Positions 18,835-27,847 of a stretch of 64,000 nt of DNA are shown here, piece by piece. The DNA comes from Pseudomonas fragi (GTDB lineage: Bacteria; Pseudomonadota; Gammaproteobacteria; Pseudomonadales; Pseudomonadaceae), in NCBI RefSeq assembly GCF_002269505.1, contig NZ_NQKQ01000002.1:186001-250000 (forward strand), given 5' to 3'. The notes below the pieces were generated by a model. That model ran no database searches and was not told where the DNA came from. It was given only the letters and a program-made list of their open reading frames with translations. The first letter of the stretch is position 1. Every line of letters starts with the position of its first letter. The translations under genes were made by a program, and so were the position numbers.

Positions 18835-19767
18835 ATGGCCGGAGTGATGGATGCGGTTAACCAGCGCACTCAACTGGTGGGGCAAAACCGCCTGGAGCTG
18901 TTGCTGTTTCGTCTGGATGGGCCACAGCTCTACGGGATCAATGTGTTCAAGGTTCGCGAGGTGCTGCAATGCCCCAAGCTGACCCTGATCCCCAAGTCGC
19001 ACCCGGTGGTGTGTGGTGTGGCGAGCATTCGCGGTGCGACCATTCCGATTCTCGATCTGGCGATGGCCACCGGTGCGGGTGCCTTGAAAGATCAAAGCAA
19101 CCCCTTTGTGATCATCACCGAGTACAACACCAAGACTCAGGGCTTTCTGGTGCGTTCGGTCGAACGTATCGTCAACATGAACTGGGAAGACATTCATCCG
19201 CCACCCAAGGGCACCGGGCACGACCACTACCTGACGGCCGTTACCCGTATGGACGAGCAACTGGTCGAAATTATCGACGTGGAAAAAGTGCTGGCAGAGG
19301 TTTCGCCATCGTCTGAAACCATCAGCCAGGGCGTGGTGGATGTTGAAACCCAAAGCAAGGCGCTGTCATTGCGGGTGCTGACCGTCGACGATTCGTCGGT
19401 GGCGCGCAAGCAGGTTGCCCGTTGCCTGCAATCGGTGGGCGTTGAAGTGGTGTCGCTCAATGACGGCCGTCAGGCGCTGGACTACCTGCGCAAGCTGGTG
19501 GAAGAGGGCAAGAACCCGTCTGAAGAGTTTCTGATGATGATCTCGGATATCGAGATGCCGGAAATGGACGGCTACACGCTTACAGCTGAAATCCGCAACG
19601 ACCCGCGGATGCAAAAATTGCACATCATTCTGCATACTTCGTTGTCCGGGGTATTCAATCAGGCGATGGTCAAAAAAGTCGGTGCCGATGACTTTTTGGC
19701 CAAGTTCCGCCCTGATGACCTGGCATCCCGGGTAGTAGACCGGATCAAAGCAGCAGACCACAGCTAG
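18835..19767 (+). CDS. cheV: Chemotaxis coupling protein CheV
   Basis: A 310-residue cytosolic protein joining a CheW-like scaffold (about 15-165; LFRLDGPQLYGINVFKVREV) to a receiver domain (about 175-305) with the acceptor aspartate in MISDIEMPEMDGY and lysine in VKKVGADDFLAKF. It links chemoreceptors to CheA and tunes adaptation by phosphorylation. An AAGAGGAG site is eight bases from the start. cheR follows 45 bases downstream, the standard Pseudomonas cheV-cheR-flgB order. Confidence 0.93.
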   Translation: MAGVMDAVNQRTQLVGQNRLELLLFRLDGPQLYGINVFKVREVLQCPKLTLIPKSHPVVCGVASIRGATIPILDLAMATGAGALKDQSNPFVIITEYNTKTQGFLVRSVERIVNMNWEDIHPPPKGTGHDHYLTAVTRMDEQLVEIIDVEKVLAEVSPSSETISQGVVDVETQSKALSLRVLTVDDSSVARKQVARCLQSVGVEVVSLNDGRQALDYLRKLVEEGKNPSEEFLMMISDIEMPEMDGYTLTAEIRNDPRMQKLHIILHTSLSGVFNQAMVKKVGADDFLAKFRPDDLASRVVDRIKAADHS

Positions 19768-19812
19768 GGGCGCAGCCCTTGGCGGTCAAAACGATTTAAG
19801 AGGCAGGATCAT

Positions 19813-20640
19813 TTGTCGACGGCTAATTTGGATTTTGAACAGTTCCGGGTATTCCTGGAAAAAGCCTGTGGCATTTTGCTGGGTGAAAACAAGCAGTACC
19901 TGGTCTCCAGCCGCCTTAACAAACTGATGGAGCAGCAGGGCATCAAGTCGTTGGGCGAGCTGATTCAACGAATCCAGGCTCAGCCGCGCAGCGGGCTGCG
20001 CGAGCAGGTGGTCGATGCCATGACGACCAACGAAACCCTGTGGTTTCGTGATACCTACCCCTTCGAAGTACTGAAAAATAAAGTGCTGCCGGAGCAAATC
20101 AAGGCCAATCCGGGGCAGCGCCTGCGTATCTGGTCGGCGGCCTGCTCTTCGGGGCAGGAGCCGTTTTCGCTGTCGATGGCGATTGACGAGTTCGAGCGCA
20201 GCAACCTTGGGCAACTGAAAGCGGGCGTGCAGATTTTTGCCACCGATCTGTCAGCCCAGATGCTCAACACCTGCCGTACCGGCGAGTACGACAACCTGGC
20301 CATTGGCCGCGGGCTGTCGCCGGAGCGCCTGCAGCGCTATTTCGACCCCAAGGGGCCGGGGCGCTGGGTGATCAAGGCGCCGATCAAGAACCGGGTGGAG
20401 TTTCGCCCGTTCAACTTGCTGGACAGCTACGCCAGTTTTGGCAAGTTCGACATCGTGTTTTGCCGCAACGTGCTGATCTACTTCTCGGCCGAAGTGAAAA
20501 AAGACATCCTGCTGCGTATTCACAGCACCTTGAAGCCGGGCGGGTATTTGTTCCTGGGTGCTTCGGAAGCGCTGAACGGGTTGCCGGACCACTACCAGAT
20601 GGTGCAATGCAGCCCGGGGATCATCTACCAGGCGAAATAA
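19813..20640 (+). CDS. cheR: Chemotaxis methyltransferase CheR
   Basis: A 275-residue enzyme that methylates glutamates of chemoreceptors with S-adenosylmethionine. An N-terminal helical domain (EQFRVFLEKACGILLGENKQ) precedes the SAM-binding domain with IWSAACSSGQEPFSLSM, ATDLSAQMLNTCRTGEY and FCRNVLIYFSAEVKKDIL. The start is TTG 19813, preceded by AAGAGG; no ATG in frame gives the conserved N-terminus. It is cotranscribed with cheV. Confidence 0.93.
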   Translation: MSTANLDFEQFRVFLEKACGILLGENKQYLVSSRLNKLMEQQGIKSLGELIQRIQAQPRSGLREQVVDAMTTNETLWFRDTYPFEVLKNKVLPEQIKANPGQRLRIWSAACSSGQEPFSLSMAIDEFERSNLGQLKAGVQIFATDLSAQMLNTCRTGEYDNLAIGRGLSPERLQRYFDPKGPGRWVIKAPIKNRVEFRPFNLLDSYASFGKFDIVFCRNVLIYFSAEVKKDILLRIHSTLKPGGYLFLGASEALNGLPDHYQMVQCSPGIIYQAK

Positions 20641-20657
20641 AATCCGCGTGGCTCCTT

Positions 20658-20804
20658 GTAGCCGCTGAGGAGCGCAGCGAGGCTGCGATCGATTGCGCAG
20701 CGATCGCAAAACCTGAAACCGCGGTTTGCCTGACAAACCTCGTGGGTTGATATTGCGGCCGCTTCGCGCCCGATCGCAGCCTCGCTGCGCTCCTCAGCGG
20801 CTAC
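20658..20804. repeat. Extragenic palindrome pair (type A), long spacer
   Basis: Arms GTAGCCGCTGAGGAGCGCAG (from 20658) and the complementary arm ending CTCAGCGGCTAC (to 20804) surround about 85 bases. This 353-base cheR-flgB interval holds only this repeat and the sigma-54 promoter at 20917-20932; the repeat probably ends the cheVR transcript. Confidence 0.88.
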
Positions 20805-20916
20805 ACGGCATTACAGGCGGCAGAAAAACGGCACTCAGCGGTCAAGCGTTGCCGCTTTTCTGCCATTGCCGCCTTCCACCTCCCGGCAAACCCTTGTGTT
20901 ACGGGGCTGTAAAAAC

Positions 20917-20932
20917 TGGCACGGGGTTTGCT
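20917..20932 (+). promoter_or_regulatory. Sigma-54 (RpoN) promoter of the flgBCDE operon
   Basis: TGGCAC-GGGGT-TTGCT is a perfect match to the RpoN consensus TGGCAC-N5-TTGCW. The predicted start point is near 20943, leaving a leader of about 51 bases before the flgB ATG at 20994. In Pseudomonas such promoters need FleQ or FleR, which are not encoded here. Confidence 0.92.
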
Positions 20933-20993
20933 CTATCTCTGCCATGTAGAACCTGAATCACATTCTCAGGTCAGCCCACAAAGGTTTTTCGAC

Positions 20994-21401
20994 ATGAGCA
21001 TCAGCTTCGATAAAGCGCTTGGTATCCATGAGCAGGCCCTGGGCTTTCGCGCCCAGCGTGCAGAAGTCCTGGCCAACAACATCGCCAACGCCGACACCCC
21101 GAACTACAAGGCTCGGGATCTGGACTTTGCCTCCGTGCTCGCGGCACAAAGTGACAAAACCCAGAACGGCACTTTTGCGCTGAACAAGACCAATACCCGC
21201 CATATCGAAGCCCAGGGCCTGAGCAGTGGCGACGAGTCGCTGCTGTACCGCACGCCGATGCAGCCATCCATCGACCAGAACACCGTGGACGCTCAGCTTG
21301 AGCAGTCGAACTATGCAGAGAATGCGGTCAACTTCCAGGCCAGCTTCACCCTGCTTAACAGCAAATTCAAAGGGCTGATGTCGGCCCTGCGCGGGGAGTA
21401 A
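20994..21401 (+). CDS. flgB: Flagellar basal-body rod protein FlgB
   Basis: A 135-residue proximal rod subunit. The N-terminal helix SFDKALGIHEQALGFRAQRA and the rod signature NNIANADTPNYKARDLDF are clear, with the C-terminal helix FQASFTLLNSKFKGLMSAL. The frame opens at 20928, but ATG 20994 begins the conserved MSISFDKAL. It is the first gene of the flgBCDE operon behind a perfect sigma-54 promoter; flgC starts four bases after its stop. Confidence 0.95.
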   Translation: MSISFDKALGIHEQALGFRAQRAEVLANNIANADTPNYKARDLDFASVLAAQSDKTQNGTFALNKTNTRHIEAQGLSSGDESLLYRTPMQPSIDQNTVDAQLEQSNYAENAVNFQASFTLLNSKFKGLMSALRGE

Positions 21402-21404
21402 TCC

Positions 21405-21848
21405 ATGTCTCTATCCAGTGTTTTCAATATTGCCGGTAGCGGCATGAGTGCCCAGACCACGCGCCTGAACACCGTGGCCAGCAACATTGCCAACGCCGAT
21501 ACGGTGTCGTCGAGCATCGACCAGACCTACCGCGCCCGCCACCCGGTGTTTGCCACCCTGTTTCAAGGCGTGCAAGGCAGCAGCGGCGATTCGCTGTTCC
21601 AGAACCAGGACGCCGCCGGGCAGGGCGTGCAGGTGTTGGGCGTGGTTGAAGACCAGAGCGAATTGCAGGCCCGCTACGAGCCTAACCATCCTTCTGCCGA
21701 CGCCAAGGGCTACGTGTATTACCCCAACGTCAACGTGGTTGAAGAAATGGCCGACATGATTTCCGCCAGTCGTTCGTTCCAGACCAACGCCGAGCTGATG
21801 AATACCGCCAAAACCATGATGCAGAAGGTCCTGACCCTCGGTCAGTGA
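21405..21848 (+). CDS. flgC: Flagellar basal-body rod protein FlgC
   Basis: A 147-residue rod subunit with the signature SVFNIAGSGMSAQTTRLNTV and ASNIANADTVSSSIDQTYR. The C-terminal helix NVVEEMADMISASRSFQTNA is the flg-type D0 helix found across rod and hook proteins. It polymerises with FlgB, FlgF and FlgG in the periplasmic rod. flgD follows after 15 bases. Confidence 0.95.
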   Translation: MSLSSVFNIAGSGMSAQTTRLNTVASNIANADTVSSSIDQTYRARHPVFATLFQGVQGSSGDSLFQNQDAAGQGVQVLGVVEDQSELQARYEPNHPSADAKGYVYYPNVNVVEEMADMISASRSFQTNAELMNTAKTMMQKVLTLGQ

Positions 21849-21863
21849 TAAGGGGCGAAGCAA

Positions 21864-22589
21864 ATGAGTGTGACCGATTCCACCAGCGGCTTGACCCTTA
21901 ACCAGGTGCTCGCCAACTCCGCCCAGGCCAAGACCACGGACACCAGCCTGGCGGCAGCTTCCAAGGCCGTGTCCGGCAGCACGTCGCTGGGCAAGGATGC
22001 GTTCCTGCAATTGCTGGTCACCCAGCTGAAAAACCAGAACCCGCTGGACCCCCAGGACAACACGGCGTTCGTTGCGCAACTGGCGCAGTTCAGCAGCCTG
22101 GAAGGTATCACCACGCTCAACGACACAGTCAATTCCATCTCCGGCAACTTCCAGTCTTCGCAGGCGTTGCAGGCGTCGTCGCTGGTAGGTCGCTCGGTGA
22201 TCGTGCAGACCGGCGAAGCCTATGTGGATCCGGCCAGCGACAAGCCCTTCAACGGCACCGTGGTGGTCAAGGACGCTGACTCCAAGCCCGTCATCACCAT
22301 TACCGATGCCGATGGTGAAGTGGTACGCACCATCGAGATGGGCACCCAGAAAGCCGGCAATGCGGACTTTACCTGGGACGGCAAGGACGACGACGGCGTG
22401 CTGCTGGACAAGGGCTCCTACACATTCACCGCCGCCAGCAAAACCGATACCGGCACCACGGCGCTCACCACCTATCTGCCGGCCACGGTCAACAGCGTGA
22501 CGCTGAGCAAGACCGGCGGCGAAATCATGCTCAACCTCGCAGGCCTGGGCAGCATTGGTATATCCAAAGTCCAGACCATTGGCCTCTAA
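21864..22589 (+). CDS. flgD: Hook assembly cap protein FlgD
   Basis: A 241-residue protein that caps the growing hook and is later replaced by FlgK. It has the FlgD N-terminal export/scaffold region with LGKDAFLQLLVTQLKNQNPL and DNTAFVAQLAQFSSLEGI, and a C-terminal FlgD Ig-like/tudor region (about 105-240). GGCGAAG precedes the ATG. It sits between flgC and flgE as usual. Confidence 0.94.
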   Translation: MSVTDSTSGLTLNQVLANSAQAKTTDTSLAAASKAVSGSTSLGKDAFLQLLVTQLKNQNPLDPQDNTAFVAQLAQFSSLEGITTLNDTVNSISGNFQSSQALQASSLVGRSVIVQTGEAYVDPASDKPFNGTVVVKDADSKPVITITDADGEVVRTIEMGTQKAGNADFTWDGKDDDGVLLDKGSYTFTAASKTDTGTTALTTYLPATVNSVTLSKTGGEIMLNLAGLGSIGISKVQTIGL

Positions 22590-22618
22590 GCCGACTCATA
22601 CGCCTCAAGGAGAGAAAC

Positions 22619-23938
22619 ATGTCATTTAATATCGGCCTTAGCGGCCTCTATGCGGCGAACAAGCAGCTCGACGTGACCGGCAACAACATCGCCAACGCCG
22701 CGACCACCGGTTTCAAGGCTTCGCGTGCAGAGTTTGCGGACATCTACTCGGCCAGCAAGCTGGGCACCGGCAGCAAGACCATCGGCAGTGGCGTGAACCT
22801 GGCAGCGGTCTCGCAGAACTTTGGTCAGGGTTCGGTCAACAACACCGGCAACCTGCTGGACATGGGCATCCAGGGCAGCGGCTTTTTCGTGCTCAGCGAC
22901 AACGGCTCCCTGAGCTACACCCGCGCCGGTACATTCAAGGCCGACAAAGACGGTTTCGTCACCAGCTCTGATGGCACTGCGCGTTTGCAGGGCTATGGCG
23001 TGGATGCCAACGGCAATATCGTCAACGGTGTGCTGACTGACCTGCGCATCGACACCTCGAACCTGGCACCCAAGGCGACGGGCTCGGTAACGTCAGAGAT
23101 CAACCTGAACTCCAGCTCCGATGCGATTGATCAGAGCAAGATCCCGTTCGATCCGAACGAATCCACCAGCTACACCAAAAAATTCAGCACCATGGTCTAT
23201 GACACCCAGGGCAACTCGCACCCGATGGATCAGTACATGGTCAAGACCGGTGGCAACACCTGGAGCACCTACACCCTGATCGACGGCCGCAACCCCGATG
23301 GTACTCCTGTGTCGGGTAAAGACGCCGTAGCGCCAGTGCCCTCAACTCTGGAATTTGACTCGGCCGGTGCACTGACCGACGTCACGCAGCTTGATCCGGT
23401 TGAGGATCAGCTTAAAAACACCTTGGTTGTCACTGGCTGGAAGCCGATGGCCATGATCAATGGCGAGTGGAAAACCAATGGTGCCGAGGCCAAAGACGGT
23501 GGCATCGTCATCAATATGACCAAAACCACCCAGTACAACACCGACTCTTCGCGCAACCCGCCGACCCAGGACGGCTACGCTACCGGCCAGATCAACAACC
23601 TGACCATCGACGGTTCGGGCGTGATGTTTGCCAACTTCAGCAACAACCAGAGCCGCGCCATTGGCCAGATCTCCCTGGCCAGCTTTACCAACGAGCAAGG
23701 CCTGCAACCGGTGGGCGGTACTGCCTGGAAAGAGACCTACGCTTCGGGCGTGGCGGGCTACGATGCACCGAAGATCGGTACCTTGGGCGCCATTCAGTCC
23801 AACTCGCTGGAAGACTCCAACGTCAACCTGACCAACGAGCTGGTGGACCTGATCAAGGCCCAGAGCAACTACCAGGCCAACGCCAAAACCATCTCGACCC
23901 AAAGCACCATTATGCAGACCATCATTCAGATGACGTGA
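22619..23938 (+). CDS. flgE: Flagellar hook protein FlgE
   Basis: A 439-residue hook subunit. The N-terminus SFNIGLSGLYAANKQLDV with GNNIANAATTGFKASRAEF, the central FlgE D2-type domain, and the C-terminal NELVDLIKAQSNYQANAKTI helix identify it. AAGGAGAG is nine bases before the ATG. It ends the flgBCDE operon. The usual flgF-L genes do not follow; a type C palindrome and the oppositely oriented deaminase operon do. Confidence 0.95.
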   Translation: MSFNIGLSGLYAANKQLDVTGNNIANAATTGFKASRAEFADIYSASKLGTGSKTIGSGVNLAAVSQNFGQGSVNNTGNLLDMGIQGSGFFVLSDNGSLSYTRAGTFKADKDGFVTSSDGTARLQGYGVDANGNIVNGVLTDLRIDTSNLAPKATGSVTSEINLNSSSDAIDQSKIPFDPNESTSYTKKFSTMVYDTQGNSHPMDQYMVKTGGNTWSTYTLIDGRNPDGTPVSGKDAVAPVPSTLEFDSAGALTDVTQLDPVEDQLKNTLVVTGWKPMAMINGEWKTNGAEAKDGGIVINMTKTTQYNTDSSRNPPTQDGYATGQINNLTIDGSGVMFANFSNNQSRAIGQISLASFTNEQGLQPVGGTAWKETYASGVAGYDAPKIGTLGAIQSNSLEDSNVNLTNELVDLIKAQSNYQANAKTISTQSTIMQTIIQMT

Positions 23939-23972
23939 TGGGTGTTATCGGTCGTGTAGATACAATCAATAG

Positions 23973-24081
23973 CCCCTCACCCCAACCCTCTCCCGGAGGG
24001 AGAGGGAGCTGATTGTCGGTGATATTGAAACCGCGTGCGGTCAGTCCCCTCTCCCTCCGGGAGAGGGCTAGGGTGAGGGGC
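23973..24081. repeat. Extragenic palindrome pair (type C)
   Basis: Inverted arms from CCCCTCACCCCAACCCTCTC to the complementary end GGGCTAGGGTGAGGGGC enclose a spacer of about 40 bases; each arm carries its own CTCTCCC/GGGAGAG hairpin. It lies between flgE and the convergent deaminase gene and likely acts as a bidirectional transcript end. Confidence 0.9.
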
Positions 24082-24129
24082 TTTCAGCCATCACTTTTCC
24101 TCAGCGGCTACGGATTCAGGGGCAAGGTC

Positions 24130-25365
24130 TCAGCTGAACTCAACCTGCTCCGGTACCCGCGTCATCAAAACCTTGCCGGCGCGGATCGATACCCGCGCTT
24201 TGGCCTGGCGTCGCACCGCTTCGTAATCACTTTCGGCATCCAGCACCACCAGGTTCGCCGGGCGACCCACTGCAATGCCGTATCCTTCACCCAGGTTCAG
24301 CGTACGCGCACTGTTGTCAGTGACCAGGTCCAGGCTGCGCGCCAGGTCCTCAAAGCCCATCATGTGGCAGATATGCAGGCCGGCATCCAGTACCCGCAGG
24401 ATGTTGCCGTTACCCAGTGGATACCACGGATCCTTGATCGAGTCCTGACCGAAGCACACGTTCATCCCGGCACGGTCGATTTCGGCCACCCGGGTTACGC
24501 CACGGCGTTTCGGGAAGGTGTCAAAACGACCCTGCAAGTGGATGCTTTCGGTCGGGCAAGATACAAAGTTGATCTTTGATGCCTTGAGCAAACGGAACAG
24601 CTTGGAGCAGTAAGCGTTGTCGTACGAACCCATGGCTGTGGTGTGGCTGGCGGTCACCCGGCTGCCCATGCCGCGTACGCGGGCTTCTTCGGCCAGCACT
24701 TCAAGAAAGCGCGAATGCGGGTCGTCGGTTTCATCGCAATGCACATCCACCAGGCAGCCGGTGCGCTCGGCCAGGTCCATCAGGAACTTGATCGAGCTGA
24801 CCCCTTGTTCGCGGGTGTTTTCAAAGTGCGGAATGCCGCCCACCACATCGGCGCCCAGTTCTACGGCGAGGGTCATCAGCTCGCGGCCGCCGGCATAGGA
24901 TTCGATGCCTTCCTGGGGGAACGCCACGATTTGCAGGTCAATCAGATGGCGAGCCTCATCGCGTACTTCAATTATCGCCCGCAAGGCCGCCAGCGTCGGA
25001 TCAGTCACGTCGACATGGGTGCGCACATGCTGGATACCGTGTTCGGCCAGCATGCGGATGGTGGCGTGGGCGCGTAGCTTGGTGTCTTCGTGGGTGATGG
25101 TTTCCTTGCGCTGGGCCCAGCGTTCGATGCCCTCGAACAGGGTGCCGCTCAGGTTCCACTCGGGCTGGCCTGCCGTCAGGGCTGCGTCCAGATGAATATG
25201 GGGCTCCACAAATGGCGCGATCAGCAACTGGCCGCGGGCGTCGATATCGCCGGCTTGCGCAGGTATATGCGCAGATTGCAGGGTAATGGCGCTGATCTGT
25301 GCACCCTCACACGTGATCGTGTGCAGGCCCGGGGTTTTACGCAGCGTGGCATTGATGATTTTCAT
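24130..25365 (-). CDS. CodA-family deaminase, candidate 5-methylcytosine deaminase
   Basis: A 411-residue amidohydrolase aligned along its whole length to E. coli cytosine deaminase CodA. Metal ligands are H56 and H58 (EPHIHLD), H209 in VHCDETDD, and D308; the proton shuttle is E212. Q151 and H241 match the pyrimidine-contact residues. The position of CodA Asp314 is Ser309 (FGQDSI against FGHDDV; codon 24439-24441). Loss of that Asp is the published mark of deaminases accepting 5-methylcytosine and giving thymine. It starts at 25365, with an ATGA overlap with the PucR-type regulator. Activity on cytosine itself or on a related amino-heterocycle remains possible. Confidence 0.85.
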   Translation of the reverse strand: MKIINATLRKTPGLHTITCEGAQISAITLQSAHIPAQAGDIDARGQLLIAPFVEPHIHLDAALTAGQPEWNLSGTLFEGIERWAQRKETITHEDTKLRAHATIRMLAEHGIQHVRTHVDVTDPTLAALRAIIEVRDEARHLIDLQIVAFPQEGIESYAGGRELMTLAVELGADVVGGIPHFENTREQGVSSIKFLMDLAERTGCLVDVHCDETDDPHSRFLEVLAEEARVRGMGSRVTASHTTAMGSYDNAYCSKLFRLLKASKINFVSCPTESIHLQGRFDTFPKRRGVTRVAEIDRAGMNVCFGQDSIKDPWYPLGNGNILRVLDAGLHICHMMGFEDLARSLDLVTDNSARTLNLGEGYGIAVGRPANLVVLDAESDYEAVRRQAKARVSIRAGKVLMTRVPEQVEFS

Positions 25366-26585
25366 GGTCGTTCCTGTCGTTGAGCTTCGGACATGCGCCA
25401 CACCAGCAGGGCCACCGAAGCATTCATTCTGAATAGGGGGTCATCGATCGACTGGGCGCTGTGTTGCTCGATGCGTTGCATGCGTTGATTGATGGTATTG
25501 CGATGAATGTTAAGGCGTTGCGCGGCCTTGAGTGCGTTGCCGTTTTCCTGGAGCAGGGCATCCAGAGTATCGATCAGGGTATGGGGTTGCTTGCGGTTGG
25601 GTTCGATCAACGGGCCCAGGGTCTGCTGCACGAAAGCATCGATCACCGAGCGCTCGCCCACCGCTTGCAGCAGGCGCAATACCCCCAGTTCGCTGAAATC
25701 GCAGAGGCCGGTGGCCGGGCGCAGGTTTTCTGCGACATCCAGCGCCTGGCGTGCCTCGTTCAGGGCCCGGTGATAGTGTGCGCAATCCTCCACCTTGCTT
25801 GCCAGCCCCATAAACAGCGCCAGATTGCCGATGATGGCCTGCAAGTTTTTGTACAGGTTCGCCAGTTCTGTGCGCAGAGTGCTGTGTTCGGCGAGTAACA
25901 GGATAAACAGATCACCCTGCACGATCACCGGCAGCGCCCAGGGCTGGGCACGGCTCCAAACGTCGAGGTGATCCTGTACGGTTTGGCGGGTGTGCTGCAA
26001 CAGGCGTTCTGCCTCCTCGGGTGCGTGGCTGGCAAACAGTACACTGACTGCTGACAAGCGTAGCGCAACCAGGCGACGTGGTTGGTCCAGCGCCAGTTTC
26101 AAGTGCGCCGCGCGCTGGCGGGTGGTGGCCAGGCTGGGGTAATCACCACTGAGCAATTGCGCCAGAATGTCGTGGCGCGAGCGTTTGGTCTGCGCCATTT
26201 GTACCAGTGCAGTGCCAATCAAGTGGGTGACAATGACCATTTTCAGCAGGTAGGGCTGTTCGATCAGGGGCAGGCCGCGGGCTTCAGCCAGGGCAATCAC
26301 CGATGGGGGAATGCTGTGGATGAACGCTTCGCCGGTAAGGATCACCAGCCCGCCAATGGCACAGTCACTGCCTTCGTCGATCAGGCGCAGCAAGTTGGCT
26401 TCGTCACGGGGGTGGTTGATCCCGGTGACAAACACCAGCTCACCGCCCATGACCCAGCCGGCGATGCCTTCGTTCTCGGCCACATACGACCAGCGCACGC
26501 TGCGCTGGCGGTTGCGAGCACCTGCTCGCAGGGTCATCTCTTCGAGGCCGGGCAGGGCCAGGATCTCCTCAACGGTCAGGCTCAA
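25362..26585 (-). CDS. PucR-family transcriptional regulator
   Basis: A 407-residue regulator with an N-terminal PucR (purine catabolism regulator) sensor domain (about 1-125; LSLTVEEILALPGLEEMTLR), a central GGDEF-like region, and a C-terminal PucR helix-turn-helix (NGNALKAAQRLNIHRNTINQ). The start is taken as TTG 26585: CAGGAG lies at the right distance, and this TTG overlaps the TGA of the permease gene. The frame extends to 26690 but would overlap the permease further. Being inside the operon, it probably activates it in response to the imported base. Confidence 0.86.
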   Translation of the reverse strand: MSLTVEEILALPGLEEMTLRAGARNRQRSVRWSYVAENEGIAGWVMGGELVFVTGINHPRDEANLLRLIDEGSDCAIGGLVILTGEAFIHSIPPSVIALAEARGLPLIEQPYLLKMVIVTHLIGTALVQMAQTKRSRHDILAQLLSGDYPSLATTRQRAAHLKLALDQPRRLVALRLSAVSVLFASHAPEEAERLLQHTRQTVQDHLDVWSRAQPWALPVIVQGDLFILLLAEHSTLRTELANLYKNLQAIIGNLALFMGLASKVEDCAHYHRALNEARQALDVAENLRPATGLCDFSELGVLRLLQAVGERSVIDAFVQQTLGPLIEPNRKQPHTLIDTLDALLQENGNALKAAQRLNIHRNTINQRMQRIEQHSAQSIDDPLFRMNASVALLVWRMSEAQRQERP

Positions 26586-27847
26586 AGGGGCTCCTGAACG
26601 GTGGGCAGCACCGCCGGTTGACGGCTGAGTTTCAACAGCACGATATAAACGATGGCCGATGCGCCAATGCCTACCAGGGGCGCAATCCATGGCGACAGAT
26701 AGGCCAGCAAGGCGCCCACGGCATAGGCCGTCAGCCCTGCCAGGTTGTAGCGAGGCAACTGGACACTGGCCAGGGCCGGGTATTTTCCGCGATGGCGAAA
26801 CCAGAAGTCGGCCATGATCACGCCGCCAATGGGCGGGATGATCGAGCCCAGCAGCACCAGAAACGGGATCAGCATTTCATACATGCCGCCCATTGCCAGC
26901 AGCACACCCACGGCGGCCGCGATCAGGGTCATGGTGCGTCGGCGTTCGCTGCGCACCAGGTGGCAGGTGGCAGCGGCCACGTTGTAGATGGTCGGGCCCT
27001 GGATCGTCCACAGATTCAGGCACAGCATGATCACGGCGGCAAACGACAGGCCTTGCAGCATCATCACTTCAACGATATCGGCCTGTTGATAAACCATGGC
27101 GCACCAGGCCCCGGCCACGATCATCAGGCCATTGCCCAGCAGAAAACTGACCACGCTGGCGGTCACGGCGATGCGCCCGCTGCGCGACAGTCGTGTCCAG
27201 TTGGTGGCCTGGGTGGCACCGCTGGCAAAAGTGCCGAAGACCATGGTGATGGCTGCCGAGACGGTCATGGTCTGATGCGGGATCACCGCCGCCAGTCCGG
27301 AAAATCCGCCGACATGCTGCGTGGCGATAAACATGGACACGATCAGCAGGACAAACATCAGCGGTACCGAAACCCGCGACAGCACATCCAGGCCTTTATA
27401 GCCGATGATCGCCGTGATGCTGAAGCCCATGCCGAAAAACACCATCAAGGGCAGGGTGAAGCCTTCGGCCAGGCCGAGCATCTTTACCAGCACGATGGCC
27501 ACCGTTGCCGTGCCCCAGGCGTACCAGCCGAGTTCGGCAAAACCGAGCAGAAAGTCAGAGAGACGGCTACCGGCCTCACCAAAGCACAAGCGTCCCATCA
27601 GCACCGTGTTCAGGCCGCTGCGCGAAGCGATCAGGGCCAGAGTGGCGGCATACAACGCCAGCAGACTGTTACCAATGGCCGCAATCCACAGCATGTCGAC
27701 AAAGTTGAAGGCCATGCCCAACTTGCCGCCGGCAAACATGGTGCCGGTGAAAAAAGTGAAACTGAACAGCACCATCGAAATCGACAGCAGCCCCTTGCGG
27801 GCTGAACGCGGGGCTTCGCTCAAAGGAAAATCGCCGGGTGAACTCAT
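26582..27847 (-). CDS. NCS1 purine-cytosine permease (CodB-like)
   Basis: A 421-residue, 12-segment nucleobase:cation symporter. Family marks are SMVLFSFTFFTGTMFAGGKL near the N-terminus, GWYAWGTATVAIVLVK, and FGTFASGATQATNWTRLSRS, then IPPIGGVIMADFWFRHRGKY near segment 9. It is the first gene of a tightly overlapping permease-regulator-deaminase operon, so its cargo should be the base deaminated by the CodA homolog. GGAGAAA precedes ATG 27847. Confidence 0.9.
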   Translation of the reverse strand: MSSPGDFPLSEAPRSARKGLLSISMVLFSFTFFTGTMFAGGKLGMAFNFVDMLWIAAIGNSLLALYAATLALIASRSGLNTVLMGRLCFGEAGSRLSDFLLGFAELGWYAWGTATVAIVLVKMLGLAEGFTLPLMVFFGMGFSITAIIGYKGLDVLSRVSVPLMFVLLIVSMFIATQHVGGFSGLAAVIPHQTMTVSAAITMVFGTFASGATQATNWTRLSRSGRIAVTASVVSFLLGNGLMIVAGAWCAMVYQQADIVEVMMLQGLSFAAVIMLCLNLWTIQGPTIYNVAAATCHLVRSERRRTMTLIAAAVGVLLAMGGMYEMLIPFLVLLGSIIPPIGGVIMADFWFRHRGKYPALASVQLPRYNLAGLTAYAVGALLAYLSPWIAPLVGIGASAIVYIVLLKLSRQPAVLPTVQEPL

